Source: JACDHG01 sp963815295
GTDB lineage: Bacteria > Actinomycetota > Actinomycetes > Propionibacteriales > Nocardioidaceae
Assembly: GCA_963815295.1 (NCBI GenBank)
Contig: CAWFFZ010000008.1
Location: forward strand, 1,054,001 to 1,118,000
Reading direction: 5' to 3'
Length of the DNA: 64,000 nt
A program made the position numbers and the translations under genes. Of this stretch, positions 32,952-41,059 are shown in pieces (positions within the stretch are counted from its first letter, which is position 1; every line of letters begins with the position of its first letter). The notes under the pieces were generated by a model. That model had not been told where the DNA came from. It did no database searches and saw only the letters and a list, made by a program, of their open reading frames with translations.

Positions 32952-34702
32952 TCCGCACCCACGATGCCGGCAGCCTCAGAGCCGGTCACGTCGGCGAGAC
33001 CGTCACCCTGACCGGCTGGGTGGCGCGGCGACGCGACCACGGGGGAGTGGCATTCATCGACCTGCGCGATGCCAGCGGCGTTGCTCAAGTGGTCATCCGC
33101 GACGAAGCCGTGGCACACCCGCTGCGATCCGAGTTCTGCTTGCGGGTCGTCGGTGAGGTGGCCACCCGTCCTGAGGGGAACGCGAACCCGCAGCTGCCCA
33201 CCGGAGACGTCGAGGTCATCGCGGCCGACGTCGAGGTGCTCAGCGAGGCTGCCGCGCTGCCGTTCCCGATCGAGGAGCACCAGACGACGCCAGTCACTGA
33301 GGAGGTCCGCTACCGGTACCGCTACCTCGACCTGCGTCGGGCCGGTCCTGCCGCGGCGCTGAGACTGCGCAGCGCCGTCAATGCCGCCGCGCGTAACGTA
33401 TTGGCCGCCCTCGACTTCGTCGAAGTCGAGACGCCGACGTTGACGAGGTCGACCCCCGAGGGCGCGCGCGACTTCCTTGTCCCGGCTCGGCTCCGGCCCG
33501 GTGCCTGGTATGCGCTGCCGCAGTCACCTCAGCTGTTCAAGCAGCTGCTGATGGTGTCCGGCTTCGAGCGGTACTACCAGATCGCCCGATGCTACCGCGA
33601 CGAGGACTTCCGGGCCGACCGACAGCCGGAGTTCACCCAGCTCGACATCGAGATGAGCTTCGTCGACCAAGACGACGTGATCGCCGTCAGTGAGGATGTG
33701 CTCGTCGCGTTGTGGCGCCTCATCGGCCACGAGATCACCACGCCCATTCCTCGGATGACATACGCCGAGGCGATGACCCGCTTCGGCACCGACAAGCCCG
33801 ACCTGCGCATGGGCCTCGAGCTCGTGGAGTGCACCGACTTCTTCAAAGACACGCCGTTCCGGGTTTTTCAGGCGCCGTACGTCGGAGCGGTGGTTATGCC
33901 CGGTGGCGCCTCACAGCCGCGCAAGCAGCTCGACGCGTGGCAGGACTGGGCCCGCCAGCGAGGCGCCAAGGGACTTGCGTACGTCCTCGTCGACGCGGAC
34001 GGCGAACTCGGCGGACCGGTCGCCAAGAACCTTTCCGAAGCCGAGCGGGAAGGCATCGTGCAGCATGTCGGGGCTGGCCCAGGTGACTGCATCTTCTTCG
34101 CTGCCGGGCCGGTCAAGGCGTCGCGTGCACTGCTCGGGGCAGCGCGTCTCGAGGTCGGCCGCCGCGCCGGCTTGATCGACGAGTCGGAGTGGTCGTTCGT
34201 GTGGGTGATCGACGCGCCGCTGTTCGAGCCGGCTGCCGAGACCGACGACGTGGCGGTCGGCTCCGGCGCCTGGACCGCCGTGCACCATGCCTTCACGTCT
34301 CCCAAGCCAGACAGTCTCGACACGTTCGACACCGATCCCGGCTCGGCCCTCGCGTACGCCTACGACATCGTCTGCAACGGTAACGAGATCGGTGGTGGCT
34401 CGATCCGTATCCACCGCGAAGACGTCCAAAAGAGGGTGTTCGCGGTGATGGGCGTGCCCGAGAGCGAAGCCCAGGAGAAGTTCGGCTTCCTGCTCGACGC
34501 GTTCAAATACGGCGCGCCGCCGCACGGCGGCATCGCGTTCGGCTGGGACCGCATCTGCGCCCTGCTGTCTCGCACCGACTCCATCCGCGACGTCATCGCC
34601 TTCCCGAAAACCGGCGGCGGCTTCGACCCGCTGACCTCGGCGCCAGCACCGATCACCGCCTTGCAGCGTCGCGAGGCAGGAGTCGACGCCAAGCCCAGCT
34701 GA
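32948..34702 (+). CDS. aspS: aspartyl-tRNA synthetase
   Basis: 584 residues from GTG 32948. N-terminal OB anticodon-binding domain (TLTGWVARRRDHGGVAFIDL), motif 2 ARCYRDEDFRADRQPEFTQLD, the bacterial-type GAD insertion (about 290-410) and motif 3 AFGWDRICALLSR. Length and insertion are those of bacterial AspRS. Whether it also charges tRNA-Asn cannot be decided; no gatCAB is in the window. Confidence 0.96.
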   Translation: MIRTHDAGSLRAGHVGETVTLTGWVARRRDHGGVAFIDLRDASGVAQVVIRDEAVAHPLRSEFCLRVVGEVATRPEGNANPQLPTGDVEVIAADVEVLSEAAALPFPIEEHQTTPVTEEVRYRYRYLDLRRAGPAAALRLRSAVNAAARNVLAALDFVEVETPTLTRSTPEGARDFLVPARLRPGAWYALPQSPQLFKQLLMVSGFERYYQIARCYRDEDFRADRQPEFTQLDIEMSFVDQDDVIAVSEDVLVALWRLIGHEITTPIPRMTYAEAMTRFGTDKPDLRMGLELVECTDFFKDTPFRVFQAPYVGAVVMPGGASQPRKQLDAWQDWARQRGAKGLAYVLVDADGELGGPVAKNLSEAEREGIVQHVGAGPGDCIFFAAGPVKASRALLGAARLEVGRRAGLIDESEWSFVWVIDAPLFEPAAETDDVAVGSGAWTAVHHAFTSPKPDSLDTFDTDPGSALAYAYDIVCNGNEIGGGSIRIHREDVQKRVFAVMGVPESEAQEKFGFLLDAFKYGAPPHGGIAFGWDRICALLSRTDSIRDVIAFPKTGGGFDPLTSAPAPITALQRREAGVDAKPS

Positions 34703-34728
34703 CAGGTGTTTCCGGATCGTTACCTGTC
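34701..34728 (+). terminator. weak inverted repeat at the aspS stop
   Basis: GACAGGT (34701-34707) pairs with ACCTGTC (34722-34728) across a 14-nt loop; no T-run follows. It could slow or end aspS transcription but is a weak candidate. Confidence 0.25.
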
Positions 34729-34756
34729 GGGCCCTGTACTGCAACAGGTGGTGGTC

Positions 34757-34762
34757 TAGAGT
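34757..34762 (+). promoter_or_regulatory. candidate -10 box (TAGAGT) for the peptide-importer operon
   Basis: TAGAGT lies 121 nt upstream of the first permease gene and 24 nt upstream of a short leader ORF. No convincing -35 hexamer. Confidence 0.4.
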
Positions 34763-34785
34763 CACGACGGCTCACACAAGGAGTT

Positions 34786-34872
34786 ATGTCCGCCTGGCGA
34801 CGCTGTACGACCGGCGACACCGCCACCCTGGCTTACCCTGCCCCACCGGGCACGCTGCCCCACCGGGCATGA
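34786..34872 (+). CDS. possible 28-codon leader ORF upstream of the peptide importer
   Basis: ATG 34786 follows AAGGAG at 34778-34783, only 2 nt away, which is closer than ideal. It reads MSAWRRCTTGDTATLAYPAP and eight more codons to TGA 34870-34872, ending 10 nt before the permease ATG. Two copies of a 14-nt direct repeat (34839-34852 and 34856-34869) lie in its second half. It could be a regulatory leader peptide or simply an accidental frame. Confidence 0.3.
   Translation: MSAWRRCTTGDTATLAYPAPPGTLPHRA
34839..34869. repeat. two copies of a 14-bp direct repeat in the importer leader
   Basis: TGCCCCACCGGGCA occurs at 34839-34852 and 34856-34869, separated by CGC. Each copy contains the small dyad TGCCC-CACC-GGGCA, so each can fold as a short hairpin just before the permease ribosome-binding site. 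Confidence 0.7.
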
Positions 34873-34882
34873 AAGGGCGACT

Positions 34883-35902
34883 ATGACCATTGCGGATCTG
34901 GAGACTCTCGGTTCTGGCGATGCCGACACTCCGCCTCCGGTCGACGAAAAGGGCAGAAAGATCACCGGTCGGTCTCCGAGCCGAATCGCGCTCGACCGGC
35001 TACGCAAGGACAAAGTCGCAGTAATCTGCGCAGCGATCGTGTTCGTCCTGGTCCTGCTAGGTGTTTTCGCCCCCTGGATCTGCAGCGCGATGAACATCCT
35101 TGTCGACGAGCCGCCTAGCCGGCCGGCCGCCCAGTATCTCCAGTTCGGGCTCCCCAAGGCCGAGTACGGCCCACCGTTCGGATCCTTCACGTGGGATCAC
35201 CCGCTCGGGCTGGCACCAAACACGGCGTACGACAACTTGGCCAACCTCCTGTACGGCATCCGCACGTCGTTCGCAGTTGCACTGATCGCGACGTTGCTCA
35301 CGACATTGATCGGCGTGACCATCGGTCTGGTCGCCGGCTTCGCCCGGGGTTGGCTCGACAAGTTCATCTCCTTCAACATCGACGTGTTCTTGTCCTTCCC
35401 CTTCCTGCTCGGCGCCCTTGCGCTGGCCCCGATCATCACCAGCCGCTTCGCGACCGAGCCCGCCCTGCTTGAGAAGGCACAGTTTGTCTCCCTCATCACC
35501 GTCCTGGTGGTGTTCGGCTGGATGGGACTTGCCCGGCTGATCCGAGGTCAGGTGCTGTCATTGCGCGAGCGGGAGTTCATCCAGGCCGCGCAGGTCATCG
35601 GCGTACCGACCCGCCGGATCTTGTTCAAGGAACTGCTGCCCAACCTGGTGGCGCCGATCGTCGTGACGATCTCGCTGAGCCTGCCCGCCTTCGTGGCGGC
35701 CGAGGCGACGCTCGCCTACCTCGGGATCGGCCTCACCGGGATCCCGTCCCTGGGGCAGACCATCCTTCGCGCCACGCCGCAGTACAGCCAGTACCCCCTC
35801 TACCTCTGGGCGCCGGTGCTGACAGTGATGCTGCTCGTGATGGTGCTCAATCTCCTAGGCGACTCCGTGCGAGACGCCTTCGACCCCTCAACTCGTCGGT
35901 GA
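34883..35902 (+). CDS. peptide ABC transporter permease, DppC/OppC type
   Basis: 339 residues, ATG 34883 with AAAGGG just upstream. N-terminal OppC-N region (SRIALDRLRKDKVAVICAAI), first membrane helix, extracytoplasmic segment, then the transmembrane domain with the EAA-type loop EREFIQAAQVIGVPTRRILFKELLPN that contacts the ATPases, and LPAFVAAEATLAYLGIGL near the end. One of two permeases for import of di- or oligopeptides. The operon order here is permease C, binding protein, permease B, then two ATPases. Confidence 0.92.
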   Translation: MTIADLETLGSGDADTPPPVDEKGRKITGRSPSRIALDRLRKDKVAVICAAIVFVLVLLGVFAPWICSAMNILVDEPPSRPAAQYLQFGLPKAEYGPPFGSFTWDHPLGLAPNTAYDNLANLLYGIRTSFAVALIATLLTTLIGVTIGLVAGFARGWLDKFISFNIDVFLSFPFLLGALALAPIITSRFATEPALLEKAQFVSLITVLVVFGWMGLARLIRGQVLSLREREFIQAAQVIGVPTRRILFKELLPNLVAPIVVTISLSLPAFVAAEATLAYLGIGLTGIPSLGQTILRATPQYSQYPLYLWAPVLTVMLLVMVLNLLGDSVRDAFDPSTRR

Positions 35903-35951
35903 CAACGTCGCCGAGAGAACGCAAAACACACCAGGAAAGGGTGGGTAGAAC

Positions 35952-37712
35952 ATGCGGTTGAAGAAACCAATTGTTGCAGTCTCCACCGTCGCTCTTCTCG
36001 CTCTCGCCGCTTGTGGCGGGGACGACGGAGGCGGCGGGACGGAGCCAACAGAGTCATTCGGAGGGGCGGGTGCCCTAGGTGAAGGCAAGGACCCCAGCCG
36101 CACCGATGGCCCCGCACCGCCGATCGAGGGCGCCCAAGAGGGCGGCATCGTCAAGGTGATCAGCTTCGCCGGTCTGAACTCGATGGACCCGACCGAGGCT
36201 TACTACACCAACACGGGCTCGATCTTGAGCAACTTGGTCACCCGTTCGCTCACCCAGTACGTGTATGACGAGGAATCCGGCGACATGGTCCTGATTCCGG
36301 ACCTTGCCACGGACCTCGGAACACCCAACGAGGACTACACGGAGTGGAAGTTCACGATCCGCGAGGGCATCAAGTACGAGAACGGCCAGGAGGTCACCGC
36401 CGACGACATCGCCTACGGCATCAAGCGGTCCTTCGACCGGGAGACGTTCCCCGAGGGCATCACCTACAGCAACGACTACTTCCTTGACGGTGACAAGTAC
36501 CAAGGTCCTTACAAGAGTGGCGAGGACTACAAGGGCGTCGTCGTGGACGGCATGGACATCACCATCAAGATGGAGCGTCCGTTCCCTGACATGGACTACT
36601 ACGGTGCGTTCGCCGCCATGGGTCCGATCCCCGAGGGCGAGGACAGCAACCCCGCGAAGTACGCACAGCACCCGTGGGCGACCGGTCCCTACAAGTTCGA
36701 CGAGTACACGCCAGAGAAGTCGCTGACGCTGGTCAGAAACGAAGAGTGGGACCCCGCGACCGACCCAGGCCGGCACGCGTACCCCGATGGCTACGACATG
36801 GAGTTCGACGTCGAGACCGCAAAGGTCGAGCAGATCATGCTCAAGGACTCGGGCGAGGCGAAGGACACTCTCAGCTACGACGACATCACGGGCGCCAACT
36901 ACCTGAACTTCAAGGAGCAGGCGGAGGACCGGCTTGTGACCGGACCCGGCAGCTGCACGAGCTTCTGGGGGATGGACTACCGCAAGATCACGGACAAGAA
37001 GGTGCGGCAGGCTCTTGCCTGGGCATACCCCTACCAGGACGCCCTAGCGGCGACGGGTGCGATCGAGGGCGTCACGGTGGAATTGGGCACCAACATAATG
37101 CCGCCGGGAATTCCGGGGCGCGAGGAGTTCAACCCACTGCCCGACCACGAGAAGGGTGTGACTGACACCGCGAAGGCGAAGGCGCTCCTCGAGGAGGCTA
37201 ACGCTGTCGGTTTCGAGATCAAGTTCCCCTACGAGACCGATGACCCGGGCCGAGTCGACAGGAAGGACGCCATTGTGGCTTCCCTCACGGAGGCCGGCTT
37301 CAAGGTGACCCCGGTTGCGTCGACGCTCGCAGAGCTCTCGACCTTGCGGGCCGACCCGGACGCAGATATCAACGTGCGCCCGGCCGGATGGTGCCAGGAC
37401 TGGCCGTCCGGTGGCTCGTGGATCCCGCCGTTGTTCCAGTCGGTGGACCCGAAGGTGTCGATCGGCGCCAACTACGCCATCTTTGGCGAGCCGGCGGTCG
37501 ACAAGGAGATCGAGCGGATCCAGCAACTGCCGATTGAAGACCAGCCGGCAGCCTGGAACGCGCTCGACGAGACGATCCTGACGGACTACTTCCCCGTCTT
37601 CGTCACGTCCTACAGCGCATCGGCAATGATGCGTGGTTCGAACATCAACAACTTCTTCGACGACTCGACGACAGAGATGCCGACGTGGAAGGACATCTGG
37701 CTCACCCAGTGA
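35952..37712 (+). CDS. peptide ABC transporter substrate-binding lipoprotein (SBP family 5)
   Basis: 586 residues. Signal peptide VAVSTVALLALAAC with lipobox LAAC, then a flexible GGDDGGGGTEPTESF linker. Family 5 blocks: SMDPTEAYYTNTGSILSNLVTRSL, WKFTIREGIKYENGQEVTADDIAYGIKR (the SBP_bac_5 signature), PWATGPYKFDEYTPEKSLTL and RKITDKKVRQALAWAYPY. It captures peptides outside the cell for the DppB/C permeases; specificity cannot be read from the sequence. RBS is AGGAAAGGG. A strong hairpin separates it from the next gene. Confidence 0.93.
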   Translation: MRLKKPIVAVSTVALLALAACGGDDGGGGTEPTESFGGAGALGEGKDPSRTDGPAPPIEGAQEGGIVKVISFAGLNSMDPTEAYYTNTGSILSNLVTRSLTQYVYDEESGDMVLIPDLATDLGTPNEDYTEWKFTIREGIKYENGQEVTADDIAYGIKRSFDRETFPEGITYSNDYFLDGDKYQGPYKSGEDYKGVVVDGMDITIKMERPFPDMDYYGAFAAMGPIPEGEDSNPAKYAQHPWATGPYKFDEYTPEKSLTLVRNEEWDPATDPGRHAYPDGYDMEFDVETAKVEQIMLKDSGEAKDTLSYDDITGANYLNFKEQAEDRLVTGPGSCTSFWGMDYRKITDKKVRQALAWAYPYQDALAATGAIEGVTVELGTNIMPPGIPGREEFNPLPDHEKGVTDTAKAKALLEEANAVGFEIKFPYETDDPGRVDRKDAIVASLTEAGFKVTPVASTLAELSTLRADPDADINVRPAGWCQDWPSGGSWIPPLFQSVDPKVSIGANYAIFGEPAVDKEIERIQQLPIEDQPAAWNALDETILTDYFPVFVTSYSASAMMRGSNINNFFDDSTTEMPTWKDIWLTQ

Positions 37713-37763
37713 CCAGAAAGTTGATGGTCAACCGTGCATAATCAGTAACGCATAAATCAGTGT

Positions 37764-37795
37764 TGTGGGGTGGGTCCCTCGGGACCCACCCCACA
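37764..37795 (+). terminator. very strong hairpin between the binding-protein gene and dppB-type permease
   Basis: A perfect 15-nt arm TGTGGGGTGGGTCCC (37764-37778) faces its reverse complement at 37781-37795 with a two-base gap (effective CTCG tetraloop). No T-run follows, and the operon continues 22 nt later, so partial termination or protection of the upstream mRNA from 3' exonucleases is more likely than full termination. Confidence 0.65.
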
Positions 37796-37816
37796 GCCAA
37801 GGCTTAGGAGAGCCTC

Positions 37817-38812
37817 ATGTTCGGGTACATCCTCCGGCGGAGCGTGGCCGCTGCCCTCGTCATCATCATCACGTCGATGATCGTGTTCGCCTTGTTCTTC
37901 CTCGGGCCGAGCAACGCAGCAGTGAACATCTGCAACGAGAACGGCCGCTGTACCCCAGAGAAACAGGCAGCGCTCGAGGACGCTCTCGGGCTCGACGAGA
38001 GCGTGTTCTCGGAGTACGCAAAGTGGGCGAAAGGCATCTTCGTCGGACGCGAAATCAGCATCGGCGAGGGTGCCACCTATGACTGCTCCGCTCCTTGCCT
38101 TGGCATCTCCTTCGTCACCCGTGAGGAAGTCTGGGACCAGCTGAAGGACAAGTTTCCAGCCACGCTGTCCCTAGCCCTCGTCGGTGCCAGCCTCTACCTG
38201 CTGATCGGCGTCACGCTCGGAGTCGTGGCCGCCAAGTATCGCGGCACCACGACCGACCGAATGGTCGTCGGGAGCAGCCTGGCGATCAGTTCGATCCCGT
38301 ACTACGTCTTGGCGCTGCTGGCGTGGCTTTTCCTGGTCAACGAGTATCAAGTCTTTCCGGCGACCGGCTACTACCCCCTCACGGAGGATCCGGTGAAGTG
38401 GGCAAGCGGGCTGTTACTCCCGTGGCTCGTCCTCGGTTTTTACAACTGCACCCAATACGCTCGCTTCGGCCGTGGCTCCATGGTCGAATCGATGAGCGAG
38501 GATTACATCCGGACCGCTTCCGCGAAGGGGCTGGCGAGAAACAAGGTGCTGTTCAAACACGCCCTGCGAGCGGCCATCGTCCCGATCGTGACGATCTTCG
38601 GCCTCGACCTCGCGTTCCTCCTGTCCGGCGCGATCATCACTGAGCGGATCTTCGATATCGACGGCATCGGCCAGTGGGGCCTCGATGCCATCCCGATCGA
38701 CTTCCCCGTGATTGCCGCAACAGTATTGGTGGGCGCCGTTTTCATCGTCGTTGCCAACCTGATCGTCGATATCCTCTACAGTTTCCTCGACCCGAGAGTG
38801 AGACTTGGATGA
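37817..38812 (+). CDS. peptide ABC transporter permease, DppB/OppB type
   Basis: 331 residues, ATG 37817 with TAGGAGAG upstream. Starts MFGYILRRSVAAALVIIITS, typical of the B permease; a soluble extracytoplasmic loop (about 35-105) contains four Cys (ICNENGRC, YDCSAPC) that could form disulfides. The EAA loop is MSEDYIRTASAKGLARNKVLFKHALR. Ends VDILYSFLDPRVRLG, the family C-terminus. Stop overlaps the ATPase gene (ATGA). Confidence 0.93.
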   Translation: MFGYILRRSVAAALVIIITSMIVFALFFLGPSNAAVNICNENGRCTPEKQAALEDALGLDESVFSEYAKWAKGIFVGREISIGEGATYDCSAPCLGISFVTREEVWDQLKDKFPATLSLALVGASLYLLIGVTLGVVAAKYRGTTTDRMVVGSSLAISSIPYYVLALLAWLFLVNEYQVFPATGYYPLTEDPVKWASGLLLPWLVLGFYNCTQYARFGRGSMVESMSEDYIRTASAKGLARNKVLFKHALRAAIVPIVTIFGLDLAFLLSGAIITERIFDIDGIGQWGLDAIPIDFPVIAATVLVGAVFIVVANLIVDILYSFLDPRVRLG

Positions 38813-39888
38813 CAGAGGTACTCGAAGCCCATCAGCCCCGGCAGGAGGAGCGGCCAGCGGACGAGTCCGAGCCGTTCCTGGTCGTCGAGAACCTTCATGT
38901 CCAGTTCCCTACCCATGACGGTCTCGTGCAGGCAGTCTCGGATCTGTCCTACACGGTCGGGCTTGGTGAGACCCTCGGCATCGTCGGAGAGTCGGGGTCA
39001 GGCAAGAGTGTGTCGTCGATGGCGGTCCTCGGCCTGCACAACGAGAAGCGCACCCGGATGACGGGCTCGATCCGCGTTGGCGGCAAGGAGATTGTCGGCG
39101 CTACGGACCAGACTATGCGCAAGATCCGTGGCAACGACGTCGCGATGATCTTCCAGGACCCGCTGACGGCCCTGCACCCGTTCTACACAGTCGGCGCACA
39201 GATTATCGAGGCATACCGGCTTCACAACAAGGTCGACAAGAAGACCGCCAACAAGCGAGCGGTCGAGATGCTCGACCTGGTGGGTATTCCGCAGCCCGAC
39301 CGGCGCGTTGACGACTACCCGCACCAGTTCTCAGGGGGTATGCGGCAGCGCGCCATGATCGCGATGTCCCTGGTCAACAACCCCAAACTTCTCATTGCCG
39401 ATGAGCCCACCACGGCGCTCGACGTCACCGTTCAGGCACAGATCCTCGACCTGATCCAGCTGATGCAGAAGGAGTTCGGCTCGGCCGTCGTCATGATCAC
39501 CCACGACCTCGGCGTGATCGCCGAGATCGCCGACGAGGTGCTGGTGATGTACGGCGGCCGCTGCGTTGAGAAGGGCAGCTGCAAACAAATCCTGACCCAC
39601 CCTGAGATGCCCTACACCTGGGGTCTGCTCGGCAGCATCGCGGATGTGAGTGGCGACGTCTCAAAGCCGCTGATCCCGATCCCTGGCACGCCGCCAAGCC
39701 TGCTCAACCCTCCGACGGGTTGCGCGTTCCATCCGCGGTGCCCTCACCAGGACAAGGTGCCCGACGGCCGTTGCAAGAGCGAGCTGCCCGAGTTGCGCCC
39801 TGGGATCTATGCCAAGCACCTGACGCGTTGCCACCTGCCTGATCCGGACGCGATCTATGAGAGCGAAGTCAAAGAGGAGATCAGGTGA
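38809..39888 (+). CDS. peptide ABC transporter ATP-binding protein, DppD/OppD type
   Basis: 359 residues from ATG 38809. Walker A GESGSGKS, Q-loop IFQDPLTALHP, signature FSGGMRQR, Walker B LLIADEPT, switch His in ITHDLGV, and the C-terminal oligopeptide-transporter domain with Cys in GCAFHPRCPH and RCHLPDP that may bind an iron-sulfur cluster as in other OppD/DppD proteins. Couples ATP hydrolysis to import. Confidence 0.95.
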   Translation: MTEVLEAHQPRQEERPADESEPFLVVENLHVQFPTHDGLVQAVSDLSYTVGLGETLGIVGESGSGKSVSSMAVLGLHNEKRTRMTGSIRVGGKEIVGATDQTMRKIRGNDVAMIFQDPLTALHPFYTVGAQIIEAYRLHNKVDKKTANKRAVEMLDLVGIPQPDRRVDDYPHQFSGGMRQRAMIAMSLVNNPKLLIADEPTTALDVTVQAQILDLIQLMQKEFGSAVVMITHDLGVIAEIADEVLVMYGGRCVEKGSCKQILTHPEMPYTWGLLGSIADVSGDVSKPLIPIPGTPPSLLNPPTGCAFHPRCPHQDKVPDGRCKSELPELRPGIYAKHLTRCHLPDPDAIYESEVKEEIR

Positions 39889-41015
39889 GCACCGCGCGCG
39901 ACGCGACTACGCAAGCACCGGCAGGCGACAACGCTGAGGCGCCGACGTCGTCCGGTGTCCCCTTGCTCGAGGTCACCGACCTGGTCAAGCACTTCCCGGT
40001 GAAGTCGTCGGGCGTCATCCGCCGCACGATCGGACAAGTGCAGGCAGTCGACGGTGTCTCGTTCACCGTCGACGAGGGATCGTCGCTCGGCCTTGTGGGT
40101 GAGTCCGGATGTGGCAAGACCACGACGGGCCGCACGGTGACCCGGCTCTACGACCCCACGTCGGGGTCGATGAAGTTTGAGGGCAAGGAGATCGCCAACC
40201 TCAACCGCAAGGACATGATGCCGTTCCGGCGGGAGATCCAGCTGATCTTCCAGGACCCATACTCCTCGCTGAACCCGCGTCACACAGTGGGGACCATCGT
40301 CGGATCACCGTTGGTGGTCCACAAAACCGTGCCCAAGAACAAGATCATCGGCAGGGTCCAGGACCTGCTTGAAACGGTCGGTCTCAACCCGGAGCACTAC
40401 AACCGCTACCCGAGCGAGTTCTCCGGCGGCCAGCGCCAGCGCATCGGCATCGCGCGCGCGCTCGCGCTCAACCCGAAGCTCATCGTCGCCGACGAGCCGG
40501 TGTCAGCGCTCGACGTCTCGATCCAGGCACAGGTCGTCAACCTGCTGCAGGATCTTCAGCGAGAGTTCAACATCGCGTTTCTGTTCATCGCTCACGACCT
40601 GGCGATCGTGCGGCACTTCTGCCCACAGATTGCCGTGATGTATCTCGGCAAGATCGTCGAGATCGGTGACCGCGACAGCATCTACCTGTCGCCGCACCAC
40701 CCCTATACGCAGGCTCTTTTGTCGGCTGCTCCCGATGTCAAGCAGGCGGCGATCGGCGGACGCCGTGAGCGGATCCGCCTCGAAGGTGATGTGCCGAGCC
40801 CCGTCAATCCGCCGTCGGGTTGCCGGTTCCGGACCCGGTGCTGGAAGGCGCAGGACATCTGCGCCGAGCAAGAGCCACCGCTGCTGCAGATCGGTGGGCG
40901 CGAGGTGGCATGCCACTTCGCCGAGCCGATCCAGGTGATCGCCGTGGAGGAAGGCGAGATCCTCGAGCAGATGGAGTCCGTGCCCGGCGACAACCCGGCC
41001 ATCGAGACACACTGA
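39885..41015 (+). CDS. peptide ABC transporter ATP-binding protein, DppF/OppF type
   Basis: 376 residues, GTG 39885 overlapping the previous stop (GTGA). Walker A GESGCGKTT, IFQDPYSSLNPRHTVG, FSGGQRQRIGIARAL, LIVADEPVSALDVS and AHDLAIVRHF; C-terminal domain with CRFRTRCWKAQDIC and ACHF. Partner ATPase of the DppD-type subunit and last gene of the importer operon. No good terminator before rarA. Confidence 0.95.
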   Translation: MSTARDATTQAPAGDNAEAPTSSGVPLLEVTDLVKHFPVKSSGVIRRTIGQVQAVDGVSFTVDEGSSLGLVGESGCGKTTTGRTVTRLYDPTSGSMKFEGKEIANLNRKDMMPFRREIQLIFQDPYSSLNPRHTVGTIVGSPLVVHKTVPKNKIIGRVQDLLETVGLNPEHYNRYPSEFSGGQRQRIGIARALALNPKLIVADEPVSALDVSIQAQVVNLLQDLQREFNIAFLFIAHDLAIVRHFCPQIAVMYLGKIVEIGDRDSIYLSPHHPYTQALLSAAPDVKQAAIGGRRERIRLEGDVPSPVNPPSGCRFRTRCWKAQDICAEQEPPLLQIGGREVACHFAEPIQVIAVEEGEILEQMESVPGDNPAIETH

Positions 41016-41047
41016 GATCACGGCCGCCTCGACCGGCGGAGGCTGTC

Positions 41048-41053
41048 TAGAGT
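41048..41053 (+). promoter_or_regulatory. -10 box (TAGAGT) for leaderless rarA
   Basis: TAGAGT ends 6 nt before the rarA GTG (41060), the spacing of a leaderless transcript. Confidence 0.5.
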
Positions 41054-41059
41054 GACCGG

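Noticed and set aside
41016..41047. Terminator after the peptide importer
   Set aside because: GCCTC...GAGGC can pair but is short and lacks a T-run; too weak to call.
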